Of a stretch of 64,000 bases of DNA, positions 32,110-40,713 are shown piece by piece. This stretch comes from Acidovorax soli (GTDB lineage Bacteria > Pseudomonadota > Gammaproteobacteria > Burkholderiales > Burkholderiaceae_C), in the NCBI RefSeq assembly GCF_014207955.1, contig NZ_JACHLK010000001.1:496001-560000 (forward strand). The letters are read 5' to 3'. A program made the position numbers and the translations under genes. A model generated the notes under the pieces. It did not search any database. It was not told the DNA's origin and saw only the letters and a program-made list of their open reading frames with translations. Each line of letters opens with the position of its first letter. The first letter of the stretch is position 1.

Positions 32110-33501
32110 TTAACTGTCCAGCATTTCCACCCGCAGCGAGGTCACCGGCCCAGCCACGGCCTTGTGCGCGGCCAGCGCATGCACGGCCAGGTCCACCGTG
32201 GCCTGGGCGACCGCATCGGTCAGCACCAGCACCTGGGGGCCGCTGCCGGGCGGCAGGGCCTTGTCGGTGGCCAGCGCCACCTGCGCCACCGGCACCTGCT
32301 GCGCGGCCAGCCAGGCGCCCACGGCCTCGATGTCCTGCGCTGCATGCACGGGCACGCGCAGGTAGTGGCGGGTGTGCACGGCGGCGCGCGGCAGCACGGC
32401 GATCGTGTCGTCCACCGCATGGGCATGGAAGCCCAGGTGCGGCACGCGCTGCGCGGCGTTCGTGCCGTCGAGCCGTGCCACGTCCACCAGGTCGGCGATC
32501 ACGGCCGAGGCGGTCTGCTCCGAGCCGGCGCCCGCACCGTAGTACATGGTCACGCCGGCGGCATCGCCCTTGACCAGGATGCCGTTCATCGAGCCGTTCA
32601 CATGCGCCAGCAGGTGCGTGGCCGGCACCAGCGCGGGCTGCACGCGCAGTTCCACGCCACCGTTGTCCCGTTTTCGCGCCACGCCCAGCAGCTTGATGCG
32701 GTAGCCCAGTTGCTCGGCGCAGGCCACGTCCAGCCCCTGCAGCGCGGTGATGCCCTCCACCTGCGCGTCGGCAAAGCGCACCGGCATGCCGAAGGCATTG
32801 GCTGCCAGCAGCGTCACCTTGTGCGCCGCATCCACGCCCTCGATGTCAAAGGCCGGGTCGGCCTCGGCATAGCCCAGGGCCTGTGCCTGGGCCAGGGCCT
32901 CGGCAAAGCCCAGGCCCTCGTCGCGCATCTTGGTCAGGATGAAATTGGTGGTGCCGTTGATGATGCCCGCCACCCACTCGATGCGGTTGGCCGTGAGGCC
33001 TTCGCGCAGCGCCTTGATGATGGGGATGCTCACGGCCACCGCGCCTTCGTAGGCCAGCGCCACGCCGTGCGCCCGTGCCGCAGCAAACAGCTCGTTGCCA
33101 TGCACGGCCAGCAGCGCCTTGTTGGCTGTCACCACATGCTTGCCGGCCGCCATGGCCGCCAGCAGCCATTCGCGCGCCGGGCCGGTGCCGCCTGCGGCCT
33201 CCACCACCACATCCACCTCGGGGTGGGTGGCGACCTGCATGGGGTCGTTGGTCAGCGCCACGCCCGTGCCCACCACACCGGCCGCGCGCGCCAGGTTGCG
33301 GGCTGCCACCACCACCACCTCGATGCCGCGCCCCGCGCGGCCCGCAATGGTGGCCTGGTTGCGCGCCAGCACGCGGAAGGTGCCCGCACCCACGGTGCCA
33401 ATGCCGATCATGCCCACGCGCAGGGGGCGGGTGGCAGCAGGCATGGTCATGGCAATGCTGTGCTGTGCGGGCTGAAGGGACTGGACGGGATCGCGGTACA
33501 T
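32110..33501 (-). CDS. hom: Homoserine dehydrogenase
   Basis: A 463-residue homoserine dehydrogenase, which reduces aspartate semialdehyde to homoserine for Thr, Ile and Met synthesis. The NAD(P) fold has VGMIGIGTVGAGTF near residue 30 and VVTANKALLAVHGNE near 130. The catalytic domain has YEGAVAVSIPIIKAL and INGTTNFIL, and EADPAFDIEG. An ACT domain (about 365-460; LRVPVHAAQDIEAVGAWL) is the expected threonine-sensing part. Start at 33501: AAGGA lies 6 bases upstream; an internal ATG at 33450 has no ribosome site. A Thr/Ile leader peptide and attenuator precede it. Confidence 0.92.
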   Translation of the reverse strand: MYRDPVQSLQPAQHSIAMTMPAATRPLRVGMIGIGTVGAGTFRVLARNQATIAGRAGRGIEVVVVAARNLARAAGVVGTGVALTNDPMQVATHPEVDVVVEAAGGTGPAREWLLAAMAAGKHVVTANKALLAVHGNELFAAARAHGVALAYEGAVAVSIPIIKALREGLTANRIEWVAGIINGTTNFILTKMRDEGLGFAEALAQAQALGYAEADPAFDIEGVDAAHKVTLLAANAFGMPVRFADAQVEGITALQGLDVACAEQLGYRIKLLGVARKRDNGGVELRVQPALVPATHLLAHVNGSMNGILVKGDAAGVTMYYGAGAGSEQTASAVIADLVDVARLDGTNAAQRVPHLGFHAHAVDDTIAVLPRAAVHTRHYLRVPVHAAQDIEAVGAWLAAQQVPVAQVALATDKALPPGSGPQVLVLTDAVAQATVDLAVHALAAHKAVAGPVTSLRVEMLDS

Positions 33502-33534
33502 AGGGCTTCCTTGACGAACGAACGAAAAAACAAA

Positions 33535-33563
33535 CAAAAAACCCAGCTGCCAGAGCTGGGTTT
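33535..33563 (-). terminator. Attenuator terminator of hom
   Basis: On the minus strand, stem AAACCCAGCT/AGCTGGGTTT (33563-33554 and 33548-33539), loop CTGGC, followed by a T-run at 33540-33535. It lies between the leader peptide stop and the hom start codon, so it would end transcription before hom. A separate alternating hairpin set lies upstream at 33602-33643: CAGGTGGC at 33602-33609 and 33636-33643 can each pair with GCCACCTG at 33620-33627. Confidence 0.8.
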
Positions 33564-33634
33564 CATTCGTTCATTCCGAGGGGGAGGAAGAGAGCGATCA
33601 CCAGGTGGCTGCCGGAACGGCCACCTGCGCGTGC

Positions 33635-33763
33635 TCAGGTGGCCGCGGTGGTAATGGTGGTAATCATTCGTGCACCCATTGCCCGCGAGAATGCAGGCAG
33701 CATCATGCAGGCGCCCATGGGGGCGGCAGCAGCACGTGCGGTGTGGATCTGGGTGAACGACAT
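33635..33763 (-). CDS. Thr/Ile leader peptide of hom attenuator (thrL-like)
   Basis: A 42-codon frame upstream of hom, ending ARMITTITTAAT-stop. The final nine residues hold five Thr and two Ile codons, a pattern like Escherichia coli thrL (repeated ITT). Its stop at 33635-33637 falls in the first arm of the alternating hairpins. The promoter's -10 box ends 7 bases before the ATG at 33763, so translation could be leaderless, or start at one of several internal ATGs, e.g. 33679 or 33667. Low Thr or Ile would stall the ribosome over ITTITT and let transcription reach hom. Confidence 0.75.
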   Translation of the reverse strand: MSFTQIHTARAAAAPMGACMMLPAFSRAMGARMITTITTAAT

Positions 33764-33770
33764 GGCCACC

Positions 33771-33801
33771 AGTGTAGCGGATTCGCTGCGGGGGCCGTCA
33801 A
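33771..33801 (-). promoter_or_regulatory. Promoter of the hom leader
   Basis: On the minus strand, TTGACG (33801-33796) and TACACT (33776-33771) are spaced by 19 bases. Transcription would begin close to the leader peptide ATG at 33763. Confidence 0.6.
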
Positions 33802-33811
33802 GGGGCACTGT

Positions 33812-34969
33812 CTATGCCTCGCGTTCCGCCTCGGGCCACAGCCTTGGAAAATAGAAGCGCAGCGCGTGCTGCGGCACGCCAAAGCGCAGCTTGCCGTGCG
33901 GTGAATCGCTCTCCAGCAGGCCGCGCTGCAGCAGTGCCGTGATCTGCGCCGTGGCCATGCGCTCGCCCAGCCCCAGCATGGCCTTGAAGTCCCGCCGGTC
34001 CAGCATGCCCTGTGTGGCGAACAGGTAGTGCAGCGCGCGCAAGGATTCGGTGCGCACCCCCTGGCGGACCACATGCGCCTCGAAGCCCAGGCAGGCCGCA
34101 ATGCGGTCCTGCATGTCCTGCGGTGCGAGCAGCCCGGTCATCAACTGCACCTGCTCCAGGCACTGGGCCAGCACATAGTGCATCCACTCCTCCAGGCCCC
34201 GCACATCCTGCGCTGCGGCCAGGTGGGCGCGGTAGGCCTCCTGGCTGCGGGCGAAGCCGCGCAGCGGCGACCACAGGCCATGGGTCAGGCCCAGGTGCCC
34301 CAGCACCAGGTGGGTGTGCAAGCAGGCCACGCGGCCACTGCCTTCGCGGAACGGCTGGATGCCCCGCAGCCGCTGGTGCGACGCGGCCATCGCCAGCACC
34401 GGCATGCCGCCCTCTTGAACGGCTTGGACGCCGCCGTAGCCATTTCCCCACTGTTCCAGCAACGCTCGTACTTTTGCAGGCCCGTTTTGCAGCGCCCCGG
34501 GCCGCAGCGAGGCCCCCCCTTTCACGGCCCGGTCGGCTTCGGGCAGGCGGGCGAACACATCCTGGTGGATGTCGCACACCATTTGGGGCGCCCACACCGT
34601 TTTGGCATCCCAACCGGCCCAGCGCATTTCCAGCTGGGCCTCGGTGGCCATGTGCGCCAGCGCCAACCTTTGGCGCCCTGCTTTTTCCGGATCGGCAGCC
34701 CACTCGCCGCGCAGGGCCTGCTCGATCTCCAGCGGCTGCACTTTTTCCAGACCCTCGAACTTTTGCGCGTAGTACGCATTCATCGCCCGCAGCAGCGTGC
34801 GCAGCCCCCCCAGGGCCCCGGGCTGGCACAGGCCCGACAGCCGGTCGGCCTTGCGGACCAGGCCCTGCGCCTGCTCCAGCAAAGGCCCCAATCGGCGTGC
34901 GGGAGGCAGCAGCGGCTGCATCTGTGAAGGGTGGGTGTACTGCGAAAAAGATTGCGACTTAAAAAACAT
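33812..34969 (-). CDS. Fic-like protein with degenerate active-site motif
   Basis: A 385-residue protein of the Fic fold. The N-terminal helical region carries YYAQKFEGLEKVQPLEIEQA near residue 65, like the FEG inhibitory segment of Fic proteins. The active loop reads GIQPFREGSGRV near 204-213, where HPFxDGNGR is canonical: the catalytic His is Gln (CAG) and the Asn of GNGR is Ser. Fic enzymes transfer AMP or other phosphate-linked groups to proteins; this one is probably inactive in that reaction or has been repurposed. The C-terminal 80 residues form a winged-helix-like region. Start uncertain: ATG 34969 overlaps no clear ribosome site; ATG 34921 is the alternative. Confidence 0.75.
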   Translation of the reverse strand: MFFKSQSFSQYTHPSQMQPLLPPARRLGPLLEQAQGLVRKADRLSGLCQPGALGGLRTLLRAMNAYYAQKFEGLEKVQPLEIEQALRGEWAADPEKAGRQRLALAHMATEAQLEMRWAGWDAKTVWAPQMVCDIHQDVFARLPEADRAVKGGASLRPGALQNGPAKVRALLEQWGNGYGGVQAVQEGGMPVLAMAASHQRLRGIQPFREGSGRVACLHTHLVLGHLGLTHGLWSPLRGFARSQEAYRAHLAAAQDVRGLEEWMHYVLAQCLEQVQLMTGLLAPQDMQDRIAACLGFEAHVVRQGVRTESLRALHYLFATQGMLDRRDFKAMLGLGERMATAQITALLQRGLLESDSPHGKLRFGVPQHALRFYFPRLWPEAEREA

Positions 34970-34972
34970 TCC

Positions 34973-34987
34973 CAAGTCTATGACTTG
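34973..34987. promoter_or_regulatory. 15-bp palindrome upstream of fic-like gene
   Basis: CAAGTC-TAT-GACTTG, a perfect inverted repeat just upstream of the assumed start of the Fic-like gene. Another GACTT occurs at 34956-34960. It may be an operator for the Fic-like gene, possibly bound by its winged-helix-like C-terminal region (speculation). Confidence 0.4.
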
Positions 34988-35027
34988 AAAAGGCTTTTTT
35001 CAGACAGTGCGACCTGTTTTGCGTGTT

Positions 35028-35294
35028 TTATTGCGTTTCTTTTTTCGCGATGCCGTGCGTGGTCTGTGCTAGGCCAATGCGCACCATGCGTATCGCATCG
35101 AACGGGCAGCGCACTGCACACAGTGCGCACCCTGTGCAGCCCGCCTCGTCGTGCAAGGTAGAGCGCTTGGGCCCCCAGCTCTGCGGCCCCTGCACCTGCA
35201 GCGACAGCACATGCGGCGGGCACACGCCAATGCACCAGCCGCAGCCGGTGCAGCGTTCGGTGTCGATGGCGGGCAGGGCCTTGCGTGCGGTCAT
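35028..35294 (-). CDS. Ferredoxin with two 4Fe-4S clusters
   Basis: An 88-residue ferredoxin. Two CxxCxxCxxxC motifs are present, [13 protein letters not shown] near residue 15 and [13 protein letters not shown] near 53, each binding a 4Fe-4S cluster for one-electron transfer. The start MTARKAL at 35294 fits the family length. The spacing between motifs holds an extra [15 protein letters not shown] stretch. It is divergent from acylphosphatase and 58 bases upstream of the Fic-like gene. Redox partner unknown. Confidence 0.87.
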   Translation of the reverse strand: MTARKALPAIDTERCTGCGWCIGVCPPHVLSLQVQGPQSWGPKRSTLHDEAGCTGCALCAVRCPFDAIRMVRIGLAQTTHGIAKKETQ

Positions 35295-35351
35295 GTGGGG
35301 CAGTGTGCGCCCGGCGTTCCTACCCTGCAAGGCTCACGGTACAGTGCCCCC

Positions 35352-35645
35352 ATGACTGAAGAAACCACCACCCGCCACCTGCTCATCACCGGCCATGTAC
35401 AAGGTGTCAGCTACCGCTGGTCCATGGTCCAGGCCGCCGAACGCCTGGGCGTGCAGGGCTGGGTGCGCAACCGCCGCGATGGCCAGGTGGAGGCCTGCGC
35501 CTGGGGCACGCCGCAGGCCGTGCAGGCCCTCATCGACTGGGCGCACCAGGGGCCGGCACAGGCGCGGGTGGACCGCGTGGTGGTGGGCAATGTGCCCGAT
35601 GGGGGTGAGGCCCCGCAGGGCTTCACGCAGCGCGAAACCGTCTAG
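35352..35645 (+). CDS. acyP: Acylphosphatase
   Basis: A 97-residue acylphosphatase, which hydrolyses acyl phosphates such as carbamoyl phosphate and 1,3-bisphosphoglycerate. The diagnostic [12 protein letters not shown] near residue 14 holds the catalytic Arg, and [13 protein letters not shown] near 35 holds the catalytic Asn. The start ATG at 35352 gives the normal size. The DUF72 gene converges from the other strand with a 3-base gap. Confidence 0.92.
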   Translation: MTEETTTRHLLITGHVQGVSYRWSMVQAAERLGVQGWVRNRRDGQVEACAWGTPQAVQALIDWAHQGPAQARVDRVVVGNVPDGGEAPQGFTQRETV

Positions 35646-35648
35646 GTT

Positions 35649-36428
35649 TCAGGCGCGCAGGCCGAGCTGTTTGAGCAGCTCCATCGCACCGGCCGGCGCC
35701 CGTTCCTTCGCGCCGTTGATGAAGTACACGAACACATCGCGCGGGCGCGCGCCGCCGGTCCAGCTGCGCACGCCCTGGGCCCACTGGGCAATCGCCTCGG
35801 GCGTATAGCCTGTGGGCACCTCGGCCTGGCTGCGCATCAGGCGCAGGTAGGCAAAGTCGGCCGCGCCATCGGCAATGGCCGGGAATTTCTCGGAATCGGT
35901 GTGCACCGGCACGCAGCCGTATTGGCGGGCCAGGGCCAGAAACTCCGGCGTCGCAAAGCTCGGGTGCCGCACGTCCAGCGCATGGCGCAGCGCGCGCCCG
36001 TCCACCGCCTGGGGCAGCAGCGCGAGAAAGGCCTCGAAATCCCCGGGCTCGAACACCTTGGTCGGCATGAACTGCCAGACGATGGGGCCCAGCTTGTCCT
36101 TGAGTTCGGTGATACCGCTCTCGACAAAGCGCGCGATCGAATCGCCCGCATCCGCCAGCACCCGGCGGTTGGTGGCAAAGCGGTTGGCCTTGAGCGAGAA
36201 CATGAAGCCCTCGGGCGTCTCGCCATGCCATTTGGCAAAGGTCGGTGGCTTGAAGGTGCTGTAGTAGGTGCCGTTGACCTCGATGGCTGTGAGCTGGCGG
36301 CTCGCGTAGTGCAGCTCTTTGGCGTGCGACAGGCCCGCGGGGTAGAAGTTGTCGCGCCAGGGCTCGAAGGTCCAGCCGCCGATGCCGATGCGGATGTGCT
36401 GGGTGCTGCTACTGCCGGTGTCTGTCAT
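35649..36428 (-). CDS. DUF72 family protein
   Basis: A 259-residue TIM-barrel-like protein of the DUF72 (YecE) family. Opening motif IRIGIGGWTFEPWRDNFYP, then ELHYASRQLTAIEVNGTYYS, FMFSLKANRFATNRRVL and WQFMPTKVF; the C-terminal DVFVYFINGAKERAPAGA is the usual end. The family has no established reaction. The start MTDTGSS at 36428 is used over an open frame to 36455. Confidence 0.9.
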   Translation of the reverse strand: MTDTGSSSTQHIRIGIGGWTFEPWRDNFYPAGLSHAKELHYASRQLTAIEVNGTYYSTFKPPTFAKWHGETPEGFMFSLKANRFATNRRVLADAGDSIARFVESGITELKDKLGPIVWQFMPTKVFEPGDFEAFLALLPQAVDGRALRHALDVRHPSFATPEFLALARQYGCVPVHTDSEKFPAIADGAADFAYLRLMRSQAEVPTGYTPEAIAQWAQGVRSWTGGARPRDVFVYFINGAKERAPAGAMELLKQLGLRA

Positions 36429-36494
36429 GGTGTTCCCTGTCACGAGCCAAGCCACGGAAAGGGCACTGTACCAGCGCTGCCCTGCAACGCAACG

Positions 36495-37799
36495 CTACCC
36501 CGGCAGCTCCACCCGTGCCTGCAACCCTTCGCCGCCATCCTCGCGCGGCCCCAGCACCAGGCGCCCGCCCAGGGCCTGGGCCAGCTCGTTCGCAATGGCC
36601 AGGCCCAGGCCTGTGCCGCCCGTGCCGCGGTTGCGCGAGTCCTCCAGCCGCACATAGGGCTGCAGCACGGCGGCCAACTCGTTGGAGGGGATGCCCGGGC
36701 CATGGTCGAGCACGCGCACGCTCCAGGTACCCTGCGCGTTCGTCTCCACGGCCAGCTCGGCGCTGCCCGCGAACTTGAGCGCGTTGTCCACCAGGTTGCA
36801 CAACAGCCGGCGCAGTGCCTGCGGGCGCGTGTCGCAGATGCCATCGGCCGCGTGCAGCACGCGCACCGGCATGCCCGCGTCGGCGTAGTCCATGGCGAGG
36901 CTTTCCACCAGCGCGCGCAGGTCCACGCGCTGCAGCGGCTCGCGCACGGCCTGGGGCGAGCGCGCATAGGCAATGCCCTCCTCCACCAGCGACTGCATCT
37001 CGGCCAGGTCGGCATGCAGGCGCTCGCGCAGGGCCGCGTCGTCCAGCAGGTCGGCGCGCAGGCGCAGGCGCGTGATGGGGGTCTGCAGGTCGTGCGACAC
37101 CGCCGCCAGGATCTGCATGCGCTCCTGCAGGTGCGCCTGGATGCGCTGCTGCATGCGGTTGAAGGCGGCAGCGGCACGCACCACCTCGCGCGGGCCATCC
37201 TCGGCCATGGGGTTGGCGGGCTGCGCGGGGCCCAGGGCGTCGGCCGCGTCGGCCAGGGTGTTCAGCGGGCGCGTGGCGGCGCGCACGGCCCAGGCGCACA
37301 GGCCCACCAGCACCACCAGCTGCAGCGCCAGGGCGGCCAGCACCCAGTGCGACACCTGCAGCCGGGGCTCGTCCATGTCCACCGCCAGCGGCGTGCCATC
37401 GGCCAGGCGCAGCTGCAGGCGCAGCTCGGTGCCGGGCACCCCGGGGTCCACCACCTGCACCGCGCGCTCGGGCGGCAGCGCGGCGGCCACGGCGCCCGTC
37501 ACCAGCACGGCCAGGGCCGATGGGCTGGCGGGTAGCTGCAGCGGCTCGGCCAGCACGAAACGGTAGTTGCGCCGCGCCAGGCGCGTGAGCCACTGGGCGC
37601 GTTCTTCGGCGGGAAGGCGCTCCAGCACCGCCACCGAGCTGGCCACATCGCTCGCGAAGTAGCCCACCATGGCGCTGCGCATGCTCATGCTGCGCTCGGT
37701 CACCGCCAGCATGAAGGTCAGCGCATGCGCCAGCGCCAGGCCCAGCGCCAGCACCAGCAGAATGCGCCCGAACAGCGAGCCCGGCCACCAGCGCCTCAT
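36495..37799 (-). CDS. Sensor histidine kinase (EnvZ-like)
   Basis: A 434-residue membrane kinase. TM1 lies at about 12-30, a periplasmic sensor of about 125 residues follows, TM2 at about 160-180 and a HAMP domain (RPLNTLADAADALG). The H-box is AAVSHDLQTPITRLRLRADL near 230, the N-box NLVDNALKFAG near 340, the G1-box DHGPGIP near 375 and G2 GGTGLGLAIANEL near 400. It phosphorylates the regulator encoded just upstream, whose gene overlaps it by ATGA. The signal is unknown. Confidence 0.92.
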   Translation of the reverse strand: MRRWWPGSLFGRILLVLALGLALAHALTFMLAVTERSMSMRSAMVGYFASDVASSVAVLERLPAEERAQWLTRLARRNYRFVLAEPLQLPASPSALAVLVTGAVAAALPPERAVQVVDPGVPGTELRLQLRLADGTPLAVDMDEPRLQVSHWVLAALALQLVVLVGLCAWAVRAATRPLNTLADAADALGPAQPANPMAEDGPREVVRAAAAFNRMQQRIQAHLQERMQILAAVSHDLQTPITRLRLRADLLDDAALRERLHADLAEMQSLVEEGIAYARSPQAVREPLQRVDLRALVESLAMDYADAGMPVRVLHAADGICDTRPQALRRLLCNLVDNALKFAGSAELAVETNAQGTWSVRVLDHGPGIPSNELAAVLQPYVRLEDSRNRGTGGTGLGLAIANELAQALGGRLVLGPREDGGEGLQARVELPG

Positions 37800-38572
37800 G
37801 CCAGCCCCGCTCCCGCTGCGCCAGCGCCCGCGGGCCCGGGCTGCACCGCGGCGCAGAACACATAGCCCTCGTTGCGCACCGTCTTGATGTAGCGCGAGCC
37901 GCGAGCCCCATCGCCCAGGCGCTGGCGCACACGGCTCACCAGCAGGTCGATGGAGCGGTCGAACACATCGGCATCGCGCCCCTGCGTCAGCTGCAGCAGC
38001 TGGTCGCGCGTGAGCACGCGTTGCGGGTGGTCCAGCAGCACGCGCAGCAGCCGGTACTCCGCGCCCGACAGCGCCACCACCGCGCCGCTCGCATCGAGCA
38101 GGTGGCGCGCCGTGGTGTCCAGCCGCCAGTCGCCAAAGGCCAGCTCGCGCACCGGCTCGGTGGCCGCCAGATTGGGTGGCAGCATGCGCGTGCGCCGCAG
38201 CACGGCGTGGATGCGCGCCAGCAGCTCGCGTGCGGCAAAGGGCTTGGTCACGTAGTCGTCGGCCCCCAGCTCCAGGCCCAGGATGCGGTCGGCCTCGTCG
38301 CTGCGCGCGGTCAGCATGATGATGGGCAGCACCGGCGCCCCCGGGCCGCGCAGCTCGCGGCACAAGGTGATGCCATCGGTGCCGGGCAGCATCAGGTCCA
38401 GCACCAAGAGGTCGATGCGCGTGCCCGCCAGCACCGCGCGCATCTGCCGCCCGTCGGCCGCCACGCTCACCTGCAGGCCCTGCTTGCGCAGGTACTGCGC
38501 CGCCAGCTCGCGGATGCCGGCGTCGTCATCGACGATGAGTACATGGTCTACAGGCGGCGGTTGTTGCTGCAT
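37796..38572 (-). CDS. OmpR-family response regulator
   Basis: A 258-residue response regulator. The receiver domain (about 8-125) has VLIVDDDAG, the phosphorylated Asp in LLVLDLMLPGTDG near 59 and Lys in YVTKPFAARELL near 108. The winged-helix output domain (about 145-240) holds ALSGAEYRLLRVLLDHPQRV and RTVRNEGYVFC-like segments. The C-terminal tail is Gly/Ala rich. The operon order is regulator then kinase. A DUF2147 gene and others lie divergent on the other side at 38752. Confidence 0.93.
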   Translation of the reverse strand: MQQQPPPVDHVLIVDDDAGIRELAAQYLRKQGLQVSVAADGRQMRAVLAGTRIDLLVLDLMLPGTDGITLCRELRGPGAPVLPIIMLTARSDEADRILGLELGADDYVTKPFAARELLARIHAVLRRTRMLPPNLAATEPVRELAFGDWRLDTTARHLLDASGAVVALSGAEYRLLRVLLDHPQRVLTRDQLLQLTQGRDADVFDRSIDLLVSRVRQRLGDGARGSRYIKTVRNEGYVFCAAVQPGPAGAGAAGAGLA

Positions 38573-38751
38573 GGGCTCGATTCTCCAGGCAATGCCGGGG
38601 CCTGTGCGGTGCCCCTGCGGCGCATTTGTATCCCAACTTGTCTGCGCGCGGCGCCGACATCCGTGCTCACCAAAAGCCCCCGGCAGGACAAATGCCCGAT
38701 ACCTGGGCTGGCTCCAATGCAGTCTTCCTGAACCTGAACGAGGGCTTCCCG

Positions 38752-39237
38752 ATGACACCGCAGTCTGCCAATGCCTGCTGCCTGCTGGCCGCAGCCACCC
38801 TGTACGCCGCCTTGTTGCTGACGCCGCCCGCCCAGGCGCAACCGCAGGCCGGCACCGAACCCCGGGCCCCGCTGGGCCGCTGGATCACCGAAAGCGGCAA
38901 CCTCGAAGTGGAGATCGCCCCCTGCAACCCCGGCAGCGCCACCCTGTGCGGCAAGGTCGTGCGGGTCATGGCCAACCGCTCCATGGCCGGCCCCGGCCAG
39001 GGCGGCGAGTTCGCCGACAAGCGCCCCGCGCTGGGCATGACCCTGCTCTCGGGCTTCAAGGAAAGCGGCCCCAACGAGCACCAGGGCGAAATCTACAACC
39101 GCGAGAACGCCAAGACCTACAGCGCCACCCTCACCCCCGCCGGCACCGACCAGCTGCGCGTGCATGCCTACGTGGGCATTGCGCTGTTCGGCAAGACCCA
39201 GGTCTGGCGCCGGCCCGCGCCCGCTGCCGCGCCATGA
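38752..39237 (+). CDS. Secreted DUF2147 protein
   Basis: A 161-residue protein. Residues 1-32 are a signal peptide (LLAAATLYAALLLTPPAQAQ), so it is periplasmic. The DUF2147 core is GRWITESGNLEVEIAPC, then TLCGKVVRVM, LGMTLLSGFK, GEIYNRENAKTYSATLTP and a late VWRRP. The family is thought to bind a small ligand in a beta-barrel; function unknown. The start at 38752 has GAGGG upstream. It is divergent from the response regulator, which may control it (inference). Confidence 0.85.
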   Translation: MTPQSANACCLLAAATLYAALLLTPPAQAQPQAGTEPRAPLGRWITESGNLEVEIAPCNPGSATLCGKVVRVMANRSMAGPGQGGEFADKRPALGMTLLSGFKESGPNEHQGEIYNRENAKTYSATLTPAGTDQLRVHAYVGIALFGKTQVWRRPAPAAAP

Positions 39238-39324
39238 GCGCCACGCGCCTCCCTTTTTCCCTCCCCTGTCCAACCCCGCCTTTTTCTTTTCTTTCGTTCT
39301 TTCTTTTCAAGGAGACCTGTCACC

Positions 39325-40629
39325 ATGCGCCTTCCCCGCCGCGCCCTTTCATTTGCCGTTGCCACGGCCCTGTTGACCCTGGCCCAGGCCAGCAGCCATG
39401 CGCAGCCCACGCAGCTGCCCCCGCCCGACGCCACCGACCCCGTGGCGCTCAAGCTCATGCAGGGCTTTCCACCGCCGCCCGACAAGCAGGTGCGGCTGGG
39501 CACCATCCTCAAGTACCCCAATGCACGCTGGGCCCTGCACCACCTGCGCGAGCTGGGGCCCACGGCCAACATCGCACGCGGCCCCGGGCCTGCGAGTGAG
39601 CTGCAGGCCGCGCCGCGCGAGCTCGATGGCCTGGCCTTCCTCGACGACAAGGGCGCCCGCACCACGCTGGCCCAGTGGCAGAAGGCCACCTACACCGACG
39701 GCCTGCTCGTCATCCACCAGGGCCGCGTGGTCTACGAACGCCACTACGTCGGCAACCAGCCGCACGTGCCCCATGTGCTGTGGTCCATGAGCAAGTCGCT
39801 CACCGGCCTGCTGGCCACCGAGCTGATCCACGAAGGCCTGATCGACCCCGCCGCCCCCGTCACCCGCTACCTGCCCGAGCTGGCGGGCAGCGCCTGGGCC
39901 GATGCCACCGTGCAGCAGACGCTGGACATGACCACCGGCGTCAAGTACGCCGAGGACTTTGCCGACCCGCAATCGGGCGTGTTCCAGTACCTCATCTCCG
40001 CCGGGCTGGTGCCCGCGCCGGCCAACTACCCCGGCGCCCGGGCCATGCTCGACTACCTGCCCACGGTGCAGAAGGAGGGCGAGCACGGCAAGGGCTTCTA
40101 CTACAAGTCGGTGGACACCGAGGTCATCGGCTGGATCCTGCAGCGCGTGACCGGCAAGGGCTTTTCCACCCTGCTGTCCGAGCGCATCTGGGCCCCGCTG
40201 GGCGCCGAGCAGGACGGCTATGTGTGGGCCGACCCCACGGGCGCCCAGTCCACCAGTGTGGGCATCAACGCCACCTTGCGCGACCTGGGCCGCCTGGGCG
40301 AGATGCTGCGCCAGAACGGCTACTACAACCACAAGCAGGTCGTCTCCCCCGCCACCGTGACCGAGCTGCGCAAGGGCGCCGACCCTGAGAAGTTCAAGGC
40401 CTCGGGCCAGACCATGCGCGCGGGCTACTCGTACCACAACCACTGGTGGCTGCCGCACGATGTGGACGGCAGCTTCGAGGCCAAGGGCCTCATGGGCCAG
40501 CACATCCACATCAACCCGGCGGCGCAGCTGGTGGTGGTCAAGCTCTCGTCGCACCCCATCCCCAACACGGCGTTCACGCACAACTACGACCGCCTGGCTT
40601 TCGCGGCTTTGGCGGGCGCTCTGCGCTGA
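39325..40629 (+). CDS. Secreted serine hydrolase of beta-lactamase fold
   Basis: A 434-residue protein with a signal peptide at residues 1-27 (ATALLTLAQASSHAQ). The nucleophile motif SMSK lies near 154, YYKSVDTEVIGW near 265 carries the Tyr motif, and a late TMRAGYSYHNHWW. It resembles class C penicillin-binding-like esterases and 6-aminohexanoate-dimer hydrolases (NylB), which share the AWSMSKSLTG-type motif. Nylon-oligomer or ester hydrolysis is possible; no substrate can be assigned. AAGGAG lies upstream of the start, after a pyrimidine-rich leader. Confidence 0.87.
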   Translation: MRLPRRALSFAVATALLTLAQASSHAQPTQLPPPDATDPVALKLMQGFPPPPDKQVRLGTILKYPNARWALHHLRELGPTANIARGPGPASELQAAPRELDGLAFLDDKGARTTLAQWQKATYTDGLLVIHQGRVVYERHYVGNQPHVPHVLWSMSKSLTGLLATELIHEGLIDPAAPVTRYLPELAGSAWADATVQQTLDMTTGVKYAEDFADPQSGVFQYLISAGLVPAPANYPGARAMLDYLPTVQKEGEHGKGFYYKSVDTEVIGWILQRVTGKGFSTLLSERIWAPLGAEQDGYVWADPTGAQSTSVGINATLRDLGRLGEMLRQNGYYNHKQVVSPATVTELRKGADPEKFKASGQTMRAGYSYHNHWWLPHDVDGSFEAKGLMGQHIHINPAAQLVVVKLSSHPIPNTAFTHNYDRLAFAALAGALR

Positions 40630-40713
40630 GCGCAGGTCTGGCGATGCACAGCTCCGCTTGGTCGGGGTGGTGCATCGCCTCCAAGAAGACACCGCACAAG
40701 GAGACCCCAACCC

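Noticed and set aside
33535-33643. T-box or other riboswitch in the hom leader
   Set aside because: No T-box sequence or specifier loop is seen; the Thr/Ile-rich leader frame and alternating hairpins explain the region better.
37800-38363. Upstream extension of the histidine kinase frame
   Set aside because: It overlaps the response-regulator gene in another frame; the kinase starts with its first membrane helix at 37799 through an ATGA overlap.
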